Part shown: one piece after another, positions 1 to 11,893 of the stretch
Position numbering within the stretch: position 1 is the first letter of the stretch
How the letters are laid out: each line of letters opens with the position of its first letter
Source: Wallemia ichthyophaga EXF-994
Lineage: Eukaryota > Basidiomycota > Wallemiomycetes > Wallemiales > Wallemiaceae
Reading direction: 5' to 3'
DNA length: 64,000 nt
Assembly (NCBI RefSeq): GCF_000400465.1
Contig: NW_008806288.1
Location: forward strand, 205,603 to 269,602
The notes under the pieces: model-generated
Databases searched by the model: none
What the model was told of the DNA's origin: nothing
What the model saw: the letters and a program-made list of their open reading frames with translations, nothing else
Position numbers and translations under genes: made by a program

Positions 1-1402
1 CATACACGTCTTGGACTCTCGCGACCCTGAAGGCACTCTCTGTCACAGCGTCCTCGAGACTGTCAGAAAGGAACGTTCACACAAGCAAGTCATTCTTGTC
101 CTTAACAAGGTCGATTTGGTTCCAACTTGGGTCACCGCTAAGTGGGTTAAGCATCTCTCAAGAACTTATCCAACCTTGGCAATGCACTCTAATATCAATA
201 ACTCATTTGGTAAAGGCGCCCTCATTCAACTCCTCCGCCAATTTTCCGTTTTGCACTCTGACAGGAAACAAATTTCGGTTGGTTTGATTGGTTATCCTAA
301 TGTCGGAAAAAGCTCTATCATTAACACTCTCAAAAAGAAGAAAGTTTGCAATGTTGCTCCAATTCCTGGTGAAACCAAGGTCTGGCAGTATGTCGCTTTA
401 ATGAAAAGAATTTACATGATCGATTGTCCTGGTATCGTTCCAGCATCTAAAAATGACACGGATACAGACACCGTGTTGAAAGGTGTCGTTCGTGTAGAAA
501 ATTTGGCTACACCACCAGAGCATATCGGTGAACTTCTTAGAAGAGTCAGACACGAGTACCTTGAACGTACATACCAAATCAAGAAACCTGAAGATGGTGT
601 TTGGGAGGGCGAAAGAGGTGCCCAGGATGTTTTAGAAAAGATCGCCAAGCGCACAGGCAAGCTGCTCAGAGGCGGTCAACCTGACCAAAATGCTGCCGCA
701 AAAATGCTTCTCAATGACTGGATCAGAGGCAAAATACCGTTCTTCACTAATCCACCTGGTATCGACGCCGAGCCTGTGATCAAGACTCTTCCTGAAGAAC
801 CTCAAGTCAAGCCTGCAGATTGGAAGGGTAAGGGTAAGGCCAATGAAAACGATGAACAGGATCCAATCGAGTCTAAGAAGTTGAAGGGTGTTAGTCAGCC
901 TATCAAACAGATCCCAGTTGCTACCAAGTTCTTACCTGATGACGTAAAGGGACATGAAGATGCCTTTGAAGATGATGGCCAAGGTGAGCAAGCAGATGGA
1001 GATGCAGATGACGCCGTAGCTATCAACGAGGAAGATGAGATTGAAGATGAGGAAGAATACGAAGAGCCCCAATTAGAAGACATTGGATGGGATGAAGTCT
1101 TTGGTGGTAACAACGCACCAGCTGAAGAATTAGAAGTAGAATCAGCTGAAGAGGGTAGTAATGATGATGAATTCGCCAAACCAGCAAGAAAGGTCGAATT
1201 TGCAGAGGAAGACGAAAAGAAGAAGGGCAAGGAACCACGTATGACTACGAACAAGGGTAAAAAGTCTAACTACTACACCAATGCTAACGTCAAGAACAAG
1301 AATAAGAGCAAACAAAGACCAGAACCACCAGTGGAGGAGGTTGAGAAGAAGAAACGTAAATCTGGTAGTCTTCGTAACACACAGAACAAGAAAAAGAAGT
1401 AA
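1..1402 (+). CDS. NOG2: Nucleolar GTP-binding protein 2 (NOG2/GNL2), 3' part
   Basis: Partial gene, 5' end outside the window; the reading frame is open from base 2. Family role: circularly permuted GTPase needed for late nucleolar/nuclear maturation of the 60S ribosomal subunit. The permuted order is visible: a LDSRDPEGT segment at the left edge, then the G4 motif NKVD (about 104-115), then G1 GYPNVGKSS (about 290-316), then G3 DCPG (about 421-432). The C-terminal third is acidic and then Lys-rich, as usual for nucleolar GTPases. No intron is seen in the visible part. The stop at 1400-1402 lies only 63 bp before the next start codon on the same strand. Confidence 0.95.
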   Translation, partial: IHVLDSRDPEGTLCHSVLETVRKERSHKQVILVLNKVDLVPTWVTAKWVKHLSRTYPTLAMHSNINNSFGKGALIQLLRQFSVLHSDRKQISVGLIGYPNVGKSSIINTLKKKKVCNVAPIPGETKVWQYVALMKRIYMIDCPGIVPASKNDTDTDTVLKGVVRVENLATPPEHIGELLRRVRHEYLERTYQIKKPEDGVWEGERGAQDVLEKIAKRTGKLLRGGQPDQNAAAKMLLNDWIRGKIPFFTNPPGIDAEPVIKTLPEEPQVKPADWKGKGKANENDEQDPIESKKLKGVSQPIKQIPVATKFLPDDVKGHEDAFEDDGQGEQADGDADDAVAINEEDEIEDEEEYEEPQLEDIGWDEVFGGNNAPAEELEVESAEEGSNDDEFAKPARKVEFAEEDEKKKGKEPRMTTNKGKKSNYYTNANVKNKNKSKQRPEPPVEEVEKKKRKSGSLRNTQNKKKK

Positions 1403-1465
1403 CGATTTTGTACAAATATTATATATAGATTATCTCATTCAACTGTGTTTGCCATTCCAACGACC

Positions 1466-3550
1466 ATGTGGCTACAATCACTGAGCTGCCTTACGAGTAT
1501 ATCCGACCACTTACAGACGAAATTAAAATCAGATGACAATTCAGACGCGTATCTAAAGCTGTGGATAGATTTGTTGAGGCAACTTAAAGATCTCGGATTG
1601 GACGATAAGCAGGAAGTGCGATTGGGTACGATATCGACATTGTTCCAATCTCTGGATTTCTATGGCCATTCTCTCTCATTGCAGAGCTGGGAGGAAATCA
1701 TTTGGACCGTGATTATACCTCTGCTCGACAAGTCGCTGTCGTCTCATTGGCAAGAGTCGCTCATCTTAGCGCTGGAATCTACTGCAAATGTATTTAAGAA
1801 CTACTTGCATTCAAAAATTAAGCATCTCGATTCATTCAATAGATTCTGGTCCAACTTATCAGACATCCTCACCGAGATGTTCAAAACAGCGGAATCCAAG
1901 TCAGTCAGCTTAGCTCTCAAGTCCTTCATTACAATACTGGAGGTATCTGAGAAAGGTGAAGTTAGCAGGGACGTCTATCAAGTCGGATGGAGTACCTCTC
2001 AGACTTGTTTAAGTATTATCAAATCAACCGAGGCAGTATACGCGCAGGAAAGTCTTGAGTTATTACTTAAGTTCATCAAATGCCTCTATCAATCTCAAGG
2101 CTCTTATTGGGATGATGATCGCTGCGTAGAATACATCAAGTCGATCGACTTTGTCCTCAAATACACAAACCACTCTAAAATTAGAGCTGACTTTGATATT
2201 CTAGTGGGTTCACCTTCATCAATATTTTGAAAACCTTATTAACACGAACAGACTCCCCTCCAGAATCAGTCACTCAAGAATTTGTCAACAGTAGAGAAAC
2301 ACAACGCGAGTATTACGTCGATCGTTCTCGATACTATGTCACGGTGGTCAATGTTAGCATATAATAAGGAAGCGGTGCATAATGCCAGGGTATCGTTTGT
2401 GGCATTATCCAAGCAAACCATGGCTAAATTTGCACCATTCGTCAAAGAGAATTGCATGCTTAATCAGACAGTAATTTCTAGTGGATCTCTCAATCACTCT
2501 ATCAAAGTGAGTATTGCACTGGACAGCCACTCTTGGCTAACGTTGCGCAGGCACTCGGCACCCCGATGTCCATCAAATACTTGTGTCCACCTGCTAGCAA
2601 ACGTGATGATAGTACTTTATGGGAAATTGCACAGGATCACTATTGCAATTATGTGCAGGTCGTGCTGGACATGTTGCAGCAGCAAAAGAGTGAGTTGTGG
2701 ATGTGCGGTAAGGATGTAGCTTATTCATAACAAACAGATAGCATACGGGATGAGGATCACGCAAGTATTCTCACAAGTATGGTAAATATTATGAGTGACA
2801 ACTGTAAAGTTGATAGGTGCGTTGGATGTATGACTTTTTCTTTGTCTAATATCAGTTCAAGGCGGCTGGCGATGAATGAAAAAATCGAGCTTCAAGCACG
2901 CTGGGAAAGACACGAGGTGAAGCTGATAAACAATTTCAAGCAGACGCTTCTGCCGCAGCTAGGTGACAAACGCATACCCCTAGCATTAACAGAAGAACTG
3001 ATCGAAACGCTCTGCAATGCAACATACCCATACCTCAATCCTGAAGACTACAATTATGGTAGTTTGATAGAGGAAATTACAAGCCCAGTGGAGAGGCTAT
3101 CGTATTATATATTTGACGTTCTTTTTCAAATCTCCCAAGAAAAACTAGGTCCAGCTGATTTAGTGGGTGTCGTACAACGATATGTTGTTGCAAGATGTAT
3201 CACATCATTCGAGCGCTACTGCTGCGATAGAAATATGCGAGGTCCTTTTCCGCTATCGAGGTTGGTGAATAGCTCATCTTCAAGACTAACCAGCTAACGT
3301 GCACAGGTGTAGACGATACGAGATAGTCTATATTTTGAACAGTGTGTACTCGCTGCTGCTTTCGCAGAAATTGGACAAGACGTTGGTCTCACAGTTGAAA
3401 CTCGCAATGGCAAAGCTGTTGGCTGTGATACACAACGATCCTTTCAATCCGCGCATAAATACACAGCCTTCCTCTATTTTCAATATTGAATCCAAGCAAT
3501 TATCACACAACATCCACCAGCTAGCATTGAATTGTTTATCGAATACATAG
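1466..3550 (+). CDS. MON2: MON2-like protein, C-terminal half only
   Basis: Six exons: 1466-2203, 2252-2506, 2551-2689, 2738-2816, 2856-3260, 3307-3550, giving about 619 residues. Similarity is to the C-terminal half of MON2/Ysl2, a large Arf-GEF-like scaffold of the trans-Golgi and endosome: a VRLGTISTLF-type repeat early on, an LTPLQ segment created by joining exons 1 and 2, and a PFPLSR-type segment created by joining exons 5 and 6. Family members are usually about 1600 residues or more; the N-terminal DCB/HUS half is absent and cannot lie upstream because NOG2 ends 63 bp before this ATG. The exon 3/4 join uses GTGAGT at 2690 (48-nt intron); a 30-nt alternative from 2708 was judged less likely. 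The family call is good, the completeness of the gene is uncertain. Confidence 0.75.
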
Positions 3551-3752
3551 TGTATAGTGTACATAAATTGTTATATAAGATTAATAAAAAGCTGTAAATA
3601 GAAAGTATTAGATGAATGAATTGTGCGTTGAATGCGATCTGAGCGAATATCTTTGTCTAAACTAACTTCCTATCTAAGTCTATGCTCAAAAGTAAGATTA
3701 GAGTGATACTTTATTTATGCTTGCTTTGCTTGATGGTGATACTCTGCTGCAC

Positions 3753-5211
3753 TCAATAAGTTCCTAACATTCGACGCTCACCCGCCTTGAGCCAATGTGA
3801 CAACCACATGGGTAGCGTCTTGCCTTCGAATGAGTGAGCGTAGCTGTGCGTGCTCCTACTATAATCTTCATGTGTACCCTGAGCTGGTACGAGAATGGGG
3901 AAATTTGAAATCCACGGATGATTAATGGCATCTGTTGCCGACAACCTTCTTGCGGAAGAGTATTGAAGGAGTCGTTCAATGAGGTCGTATACAGTAGCTA
4001 TGGGCTTATAATTTGGCGTGTGCATGAATGTATTGGGCACGGGATCGGGCACTTCTGGTAAATATGGGAGGTAGTTTGAAAGGTGATTCGGGATGGGTTT
4101 GTTGAAGCTTATTTTATTGTAATCAGGTAAGGTAGCATACTCCGGCCAAGTTTCATCTGTGATAGGTCCCCTCACGCTTATTATACTAGACGCTAAACCA
4201 ATTTCACCGTAGGAAGCGTCGAACAATGTCTTCCTCGACCACCGTGATTGAGGCTGAGCATTGTGAGATGAGTCTCTGCGGTTGTGAATGTCGGGCAAGC
4301 TAGGCAGAGTGATTGGAGCGTCTAATCGAGTGAGGCCACCTTGACTTGAACTTGAAATGGAGGATGAGATGGATGATGTACTGTCAGTTCTGGGCGACGC
4401 TGGGCATGTGTAGCTACTCAAATGAGTAAAAAAGGTTGATATAGTAACGCCTAGACTCCATAAATCTGTGCTGCGCGCATCGTAGCATCTGCTACCGAAT
4501 ATAAGCTCTGGCGCTCTATATGCACCCGTTGCAAGCTCAAAAAACATGCCGCCGTTCGGATGCTCATTTTCCATACCCAGACCATCCTCATAGGCAACAC
4601 CAAAGTCAAGGAGCTTTACACAGCCATTACCATCGAGTGCAACATTGGAGGGATTGACGTCACGATGGGCTACTCCGACCTCAGACGAATGCAAGTACTC
4701 GACGGCGAGAAGAAGCTGATAGATGATAGACCTAGCTATGTGCGTAAATGGAGAGAATGAAGGGACGAAGTCCGGGTAAGAGAGTATCATGGATAGTGGG
4801 AGCGGTTGCAGCGGTAGAGCAAGAATGTAAATTCTATCAGACTCGTAGGCATTAAGGAGGCTGATAATGTTTGGATGGTGTGTGCGGGATAGTATAAATG
4901 ACTCCCTGAGCGCATCGTGAGGCAGCCTCTTCTTGTTGATGAAGACGTTAACAGCCTTCAGGGCGATCCAGCCATTTATACCGCCGATATTGTCATTTAC
5001 TCGTCGCTGGCACCGGTAAAGCAGTCCATGTCTGCCTTCCGTCAGCGGCTCAAGAGTGTCCTTTGTTTAGTCGTGAGAAAACGACCAAGTGCGGAAATGT
5101 ACAAACCTCGTCTATAGCTAAGCCATTGCCTTTAAGAATACCCATTGCAATTAAAGTCTGTGGATTAGCATCGTTTAGATCGCTACCGGCAATCAATGAT
5201 GTTGAGCTCAT
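3753..5211 (-). CDS. CSK1/CAK-like protein kinase
   Basis: Two exons on the minus strand, 5211-5107 and 5048-3753, about 466 residues; the 58-nt intron starts GTTTGT. Kinase landmarks: invariant Lys in IALKAV, catalytic loop HRDVNPSN, magnesium loop DFGVAYE, YRAPEL, DLWSLG. The loop has Asn where most active kinases have Lys (HRDxK). The nucleotide loop (LTEGRHGLLYR) lacks the usual GxGxxG pattern. A long Ser-rich insert follows the DLWSLG helix, and a tail extends beyond the kinase lobe. Divergent loops of this kind fit the fungal CDK-activating kinase group (Csk1/Cak1), so a role in activating CDKs is inferred. The exact orthologue is not proven. Confidence 0.75.
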
Positions 5212-5344
5212 CAGCGTGTGGGCATAACGAACAAATTGCCTTGAATTGGTGATCAAAGTGTTATTTTGCTAAGATACATTTGTATTGGCTTTACATTCTA
5301 AACTTATTCGATGCATTTAAACTCATCCGTGCCTTTCAGCGTGC

Positions 5345-6614
5345 CTATGGCTTTAGACTGCCGACGTCACACGACGAGGCTTTTCCGTCTATCATAATCT
5401 CACTCAGTACCTTACCAGTACCTGTATGTGCGTGAGCTTAAGATTACCCATTTACGCCAAAACCCACCAACTCCAAGTGTTATTCCCCATACTGTTTCAG
5501 ATATCAGTCATTGCGATAATAGAATATCAGGTAGTTACTCACCCGCATGGCCAGCTCCAATAAAGACTCCATCACTCACCTTTCCAACTATTGGAGAATG
5601 TGATGCTGATATTGGCAAGTAGCACGCTTGTTCCTTTTCAACAGACATTGAGCTGTCGAAGTAATCCGATATCAATGCCGATTGTGATTTGAGGTCTGCG
5701 ATGGCGGATTTTGATGGTACTACTTTAGACGCATCTTCGGGGAGAGGAACTGTGTCGGAAGCACCACAAATATATGCTGTGCCTTGAGGTCTGCAGTAGA
5801 TCTCTGGCTCGTGGGTCGTCGTTCTCTCCTTCACCATAGTGAATAGACAGTGGTCAGTGAGTGTTTTGCCCTGGCTTGGCCTAACGATTATAGAGTGCGC
5901 TCTCTGTCCTGTCACGCTGCACTTTCTTGCTTCTGCTGGTGACAGTAGCTTCTGTGCGAGTCTGCCTGTCCATGGGCCAGCTTTGAGGCTTTAAGCATAG
6001 AAAAAAAGCCAACTGCAATACCCACCTGCTAAGACGACATCAGTTGCAGGTATTTCAACAGAGTTACCCTCTTTCGTCTGCGCTCGAACCGAGAAGATAT
6101 TGCCATCGTTGTCTCGATTGACCTGCTCAGCTGACGCGATTACCACATCTGCTTTACTCAGTTCAGCGAGAGTTTGAACCAGAGGTTCTGGTGTAACTTG
6201 TGCTGTGCTTGGTGGTGTACCGAGAACGCTGCACTTGTCAACGACCTTGTCACTCAGCCAATGAGCGCCCTTCTTTTTTGCATCATCCACTTTGCCTTTC
6301 TTTGGGCCAACTTGACCCATAAGGCTGAGTGCGTTGACAGGCCTGTATTCCCAGTTGTTGACACCGTCGTACTCATCGGAGAGCTGCTTGTGCAAGCTGT
6401 AGGAAAGCTCTGCGAGGCCCTCTGTATCTGGGCCATGCCAATCTTCTGCTAGAAATCCGCCTGATTTCCCAGATGCAGCTGATGCAATGGCTGTTGATTC
6501 GACAATAGTAATCTTGTCGCTGTCTGGATTAAATTGGGAATGCTTGCTTATGTAGTATGCTGTGCTGCTGCCTATTATACCGCCGCCAATGACCACGTAC
6601 TGTCTGGCTGTCAT
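5345..6614 (-). CDS. TDA3: FAD-dependent oxidoreductase, TDA3-like (DAO family)
   Basis: Four exons on the minus strand: 6614-6026, 5980-5543, 5491-5468, 5421-5345, about 375 residues. The N-terminus has the dinucleotide-binding motif VIGGGIIGSS of the DAO superfamily followed by a SGKSGGFLA segment typical of fungal TDA3 proteins; joins rebuild AAGPWTG and GHAVWGITLG. Yeast Tda3 is a putative oxidoreductase linked to endosome-to-Golgi recycling; the substrate is unknown. Exon 3 is a 24-nt microexon flanked by introns of 46 and 51 nt, needed to rebuild the WGITLG segment. It is divergent from the importin gene, with 132 bp between start codons. Confidence 0.82.
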
Positions 6615-6746
6615 TTTCGTTATCTTTGGAGAAGCGAAACAAACGTCGATAAATATTTTAGGCCGACAAATCAAATATTAGCTGTCATCTCCCATCTCTC
6701 AAATATATTCCATGTTCTCGCTCTGTCTTCTCAAACTGCTACTGCG

Positions 6747-9700
6747 ATGGACTTAGCGACTGTTTTACTCGGAAGTCTGTCACCAGACACAGCGCAGAGA
6801 ATGTCTGCTGAGCAGTATCTCGAGACTTCTCAGTCAGATCCAAATTTCCCGCTCGCGCTCACAGATCTCATCGGCAACGTCGACAACCCAATACACACGC
6901 GTCAGATAAGTTGATATCTCTCGCGCCCTTTTCCAAGCTTACAAGGTAGTCCACTCAGCTGGAATTATTCTCAGAAAGTACGTCAACGAACGCTGGTCGC
7001 CTTTCTTCGTCGCGTTCAAAGGAAGTCCACCACCACCAGATGTAAGTTTGAGCTATTTGAGCTATTTCCAGGGATTACATGTTGTACTGATACTATCACA
7101 GATCAAGGATATCATTAGGCAACGCTTGTTCTCTCTCCTCTCAACCTCACACAAGCAGATCAGAACAGCTTGCGCATACGCCTTGGCTTCTATAGCCAGC
7201 TGCGACTATCCAGAGCAATACCCCTCTCTACTTCACGATCTCGCTCAGCTTTTCCAGCAAGCTCAAAGGGATGGTGTTCACGGCGCAATGAGAGTTCTTC
7301 TCGATTTCGTCAAGGCGGATCTTACAGAGACGCAACTCGTCCCTGTCACTCAGGAGCTGCTACCACTATTGCTTCACATCCTCAAAAACCCTACATATGC
7401 AGACAGCACGCGTGGTTTGACTGTCGCTGTCCTACGCCAGTGCGTCCTTACTCTCGAAATGGTCAAATCGACCTACCCAGATGCTGTTAAAGAGATTGTG
7501 AATAGTGTTATACCAGTGTGGATTGACGGTTTCATTGCTCTTCTCCAAGTACCGCCTCAGAAGGAAACCAGGTCCCAGTGGGGTATTAGGTTCGAGATCA
7601 TTAAGACAATCGCATCCGTCTTCTCGACTTTCAAATCACTCATCACTACAAACAACAACATTGAAAGCTTGACACGCATTTTGATAGATCATTTAGTGAC
7701 ACTGTTGCCCATCTTTTACGATCGACAGGTCTATGATACCCAGTCATATGAACAACCTGAAGGCGAAGAGGAAGACGACGGTGCTGCTGTTGAAGAGCTC
7801 ATCTGTCCTATTATTGACTTGTTGACTGGTTTTGCGAACAACAAACATACTAAGGGTACCATCGAACAGGCTATTCCATTGCTTGTTAAACTTTCACTCG
7901 AATGGGGTCAAATGACTGTTGAAGATGTAAGCCGTGAGTTTTCGCTCATAAGTATGCTAAGAATCCCATAGGAAGACACCTGGATCTCAGATCCGAACGC
8001 ATTTGTTGATGACGAAGACGATGAAACGGAAAATTACAGCCTAAGAATAGCCACTCATGACTTGCTGGGAGTTCTGCTCGACAGATATCCAACACCAACT
8101 GCAAAAGTTTTGGGTCCAGTGACTGCTGAGCTGTTGTCTACGTCCCAATCTGCTTCACAAGAGGGTAAGCAGCATTGGTGGAAGCCAATCGAAGCAGCAT
8201 TGGCAGCAATTGGCAACCTTTCTAATCAGCTTGGCGATGAGGACAACGAAGCAGCTGAGCACTTTGATTTGATGGGATTGTGTCAGAGTGTCGTTATGCA
8301 ATTTGTAAACGCGAACGAGTCTCCTTTCTTACAAGGCAGAGCATTTGTATTTGCCTCCAAATTTGCCGGTAACCTGCCACCTGATCTCGCAGGCGCATTC
8401 GTTGATGCTGCTGCCGCGATGCTCAACCACAGCAATGCAGGTGTACCGGTAAAAATCAGCGCTGTGCGCGCGATTCGCAACTTTGCCAATGGACTAGATG
8501 ATGAGATAGTGGGACCAAAAGCATTGCAGATTCTGTCATCGATCGTACCCCTTCTTGCCCACACTACAGAATCGACTTTAGGATTGCTTGTTGAAGCGGT
8601 GGATAGTGTACTCGATACGCTCAACACTGAAGCTTTGACAACAGAACTCGTTGTTCAGCTATCGTCAGTTATTCTGCCAGTCTGGGAGAAGAACGTCAAT
8701 GATCCTCTACTGGCTTCGCAGTTGGATGATCTCTTTGTCACGCTTTCTGAATCAGGCTCCAAGGCCCACTCGGCGCTTGTTGGCATAGCTGTCAAACCGC
8801 TTATCGGCGCTGTTAGTCGCGCTGCACCGGGACAGCCAGGTGGGGAGGATGTTGATGCGCGCTTGTTGGCAAGTTCCGCTATTCAACTTATCAATTCTAT
8901 CGTCAGGGCTAGAAGTGAAGGTCTAGAGCCTGGTGTGATAGCCACGACTTGTCCCGCCCTCTTCAACATACTCGAGAGTGCCGATGATCGCACACTAATG
9001 CAAGATGGTATTGAGTTGTTGACGACATATATACGCAAAGACATACAAGGGTTGTTGGAATGGAAGAGTGACTCGCTCGTTCGGATTCTCAACATCATTG
9101 CCAAACTTCTTCAAACGGATTCAGAAGGCAGTGCACTTTTTATCGGCGATGTCGTAACACATCTCTTCCGTAACGTGTCCAAGGATATACTCGACCCAGC
9201 TCTCCCCCAACTTCTCAAAGTAATCTTAGATAGATTGGCACTGAGTAAGACATCAGCATTCACACAGAACCTAGTTATACCATTCACATACCTGATTCAT
9301 ACTCGCAGAGAAGTCATTTTGGAATATCTCTCTAATACTGCCGTGCTTGATGTTAATAGTAACAGTATGGTCAGTGGATTGGAGGTTTTGTTGAGAATGT
9401 GGTGCGATAATGCAGAAACTTTTAGGGGTTTCTGGGCCATTAGAATTAGTACTCTTGCATTAGTGGATCTGTACACTAGTCAAGATCCTCGCCTAGATAG
9501 CGTAATGGTCAAAGGCGACCAAATTATTGATGAGTCGAATCGGAACACCATTATGACGCGTTCCAAGACCCGCAATGCGCCTATTGAATTTACGAGCATA
9601 CCCTTCCCGCTCAAAGCCATCAAATTGCTTCTTGGTGAAATACAGAATGTGGGCACGTCGGCTGCTAAGTCTAACACTGTCAAAGATGTAGATGAGGATG

Positions 9701-10076
9701 ATGATGATGATGACTGGGAAGATGACGATCCACTTGCTGGTGCTGATGATGAGATCCATTATCTTTCAGGTGGGTTTTCGTGTGGCTAAGTTGTTTTCAT
9801 CTAACTTACGCCAAACAGATCTGCTTTCACCAGGTGGTGATCTTCTCGACGATGGTGATGCAGATGCTGAAGATATGCGCGATGATCCAGACTGTCAGAT
9901 CGACATTGGGGTTTGTTTTTACAAGTCAAAGCTGGCACAACTAACACCGCTCACAGAATTACTTGTCCGACTTCTTAAGAACGGCGTACACAGCTAACAC
10001 ATTCAACACACATGATAGATGCGCACATTTGAGTGCTCAAGAACAGGCTATATTTCAACATGCCATGGTAAATTGA
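6747..10076 (+). CDS. KAP114: Importin-9 / KAP114 karyopherin
   Basis: Six exons, about 1026 residues: 6747 to about 6905, about 6955-7041, 7102-7926, 7972-9769, 9819-9910, 9957-10076. The family is a beta-karyopherin made of HEAT repeats that imports histones and TBP. Landmarks: RKYVNERWSP after the first intron, an acidic loop with EGEEEDDG in the middle and a DEDDDDDDWEDDD stretch near the C-terminus, both typical of importin-9. The first intron can be read as AT-AC (6906-6954, joined product RQSAGIIL) or GT-AG with a weak GTTGAT donor (6910-6958, product RQITGIIL); both are 49 nt and keep frame. The other introns are ordinary GT-AG of 45-60 nt. The stop lies 67 bp from the convergent seipin stop. 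Confidence 0.92.
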
Positions 10077-10143
10077 TGTAGAAGCCTGTGTTGGTTAATG
10101 GTTAATGGTTAATTTAATATGATCACATGACTGCAGCCGAATT

Positions 10144-11424
10144 TCAACCGTTGGTGTCATCATTGTCATCGTCCGAAGCCCGGTAATCTCTGCCTGTTCG
10201 ATGACGCAGGTTGGATGGTGTGAGGCTTCTTTCGGGTGTTGATGCTGTTGGCGTTTCCACGGAGTCTTCCGATTCACTACTATCGTAGGCGTGCCATGGC
10301 GATGAAACGAATGATTCGACCGACTCTGCTGAATCGGCTGGATCGGCTGACTGTCCATCGAGCGTGGCTGATTCTGACAGTGTTTCATCGTCTATTGATT
10401 GTTGCGCTGTTTCTTCCCCATCTTCGATTGTGTCTTGTGGTGTTTCTAATTTCTCTTCTAGCTGTTTAGGCTGACGCGTGCCACACCACACTAGCATAGC
10501 TACTGACCAGATACTGACAAAGGAGAGAGCGGTAAAAATTATGAAGGAACTTATTGGGAAAGCGACGAGTAGCCAGCTGTGAATTGCATTGTTAGCTTAA
10601 CTTCCGTTCTTAACTCTCAACTCACCTCAAGCCTGCTAGACGGATATTAAAGAGAAGGGCAGCGTCATAGACGTGCAGCTCCTTTTGTGGGAGGGTATTA
10701 TTAGCTGTGCCAATCCAATCCTGTCGGCCTACTGTCACTGTCGCTGCTGTGATGGTCATCTGGCGGAGTGAGCGCGTAGATGGTTTGAGTATTTGCGTCG
10801 ATAATGGTATCTTCATTGTTTGGGTATTCTTGTAGAGGATGGATGTTATCACGCTTGGATGCTGCCAAGTAAGCAGAGCCTTACGTGTTAATGTTAGTTT
10901 ATATGATTTTGATCACTCCTGCACGTGACAAGTAACACGTAACACAGACACGCACTGGTTTAGAAGTAACTAGTTCGCTGCTGAACGTGTTCTCTAGCTC
11001 AAGCGTTATCATGAAATTGCCTGGGATGAATCAGACATGACACAAAGAACAACAAAGCAGCCAGCCCACCCAGATTGAGATTATTGATGCTGTTCGGTAT
11101 GTGCATCTCGAGTGTGATGTCATAGGTCTGGTCCGCAGAGACCTTTTGCGTTGGGATGCTGATTGTATCGAAAGGCACCTTGCCCACGCTGAAGGGAATA
11201 AGCTTGGTGTTGCGATGTCGATGGATATTGGAGACGCACCCATATTGCAGATGCACAGGCACTGACCAGCCGCGTGAAGGTACAATATACCATCTAAACG
11301 AACTGAACGACAATACAGCGCTAATTATACTGAGATACGTTATGATGAAAAACACAGCGACCCTCAACAGCCATCGAAGCAGCCGCGAGTTGAGTATTCG
11401 CGATAAAATAGCATTCGCTGTCAT
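10144..11424 (-). CDS. SEI1: Seipin, lipid-droplet assembly protein
   Basis: Four exons on the minus strand: 11424-11070, 11020-10956, 10861-10626, 10576-10144, about 362 residues. Seipin is an ER membrane protein at lipid-droplet contact sites. The layout is typical: N-terminal membrane segment (RVAVFFIITYLSIISAVL), luminal domain with YDITLEMHIP and NLNLGNFMITLEL rebuilt across the first join, second membrane segment (WLLVAFPISSFIIFTALSF), then an acidic, Ser-rich cytosolic tail. A 51-nt stretch inside exon 1 starting GTGCGT and ending TTCAG has no stop and is a multiple of three, so it may be a further intron. The intron between exons 2 and 3 is long for this region (94 nt). An in-frame stop just upstream supports the ATG at 11424. 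Confidence 0.85.
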
Positions 11425-11893
11425 TTGCGGACTGCCTCGTCTTGGTGGTTGAGGTTAGAGAGACCAAGCGATGATGTCAAACTTACTATTACTAGGATTA
11501 TCGCTCAAAGCGGACTTTGAACGGACTGCCAGGTCTTATTGAAGGTTAGAGAGTTAGACGAGTGAGAAAGCTTACTAGGAGTAACGCAGAATATTTACAG
11601 GGAAAGGCTTATACCCACCTTACTATGGCCCCCAAGACGGCGAAACGCTAGGAAAATAGGAAAGAAGTGCGCTCCCCTTTAATACCACAGCAGTGACCAA
11701 AAAGCACGTGGCTCGTGCCTTGCCTTTGTTTGTGTTTCACGAACCCGCTACTCTCGTTCCTACTCACGCGGCTAACGACGTACACGCATATGCTCAGCTA
11801 ATTGTCCTCGAAGCTCTCGGTACATTTATTGATCTTAATTCTGACTGTTGGTTCTCGATTAACTTCGTTCCTAGTCAAGTGTTTACAAGCAAC
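11425..11893. promoter_or_regulatory. Shared upstream region of seipin and the TatD-like gene, with leader-intron candidates
   Basis: 469 bp between divergent start codons. No protein gene is seen. On the minus strand there are two intron-like segments directly upstream of the seipin ATG: 11486-11432 (GTAAGT...CTAAC...GGCAG, 55 nt) and 11575-11526 (GTAAGC...CTAAC...GGCAG, 50 nt). Both end in GGCAG followed by TCCG, and both contain CTCTCTAACCT. They may be introns in the seipin 5' leader. The rest (about 11640-11893) should hold the TatD-like promoter; no clear element was recognised. Confidence 0.4.

Noticed and set aside
2708-2737. 30-nt intron in the MON2-like gene
   Set aside because: A 48-nt intron from the GTGAGT at 2690 to the same acceptor also keeps frame and fits the length of its neighbours.
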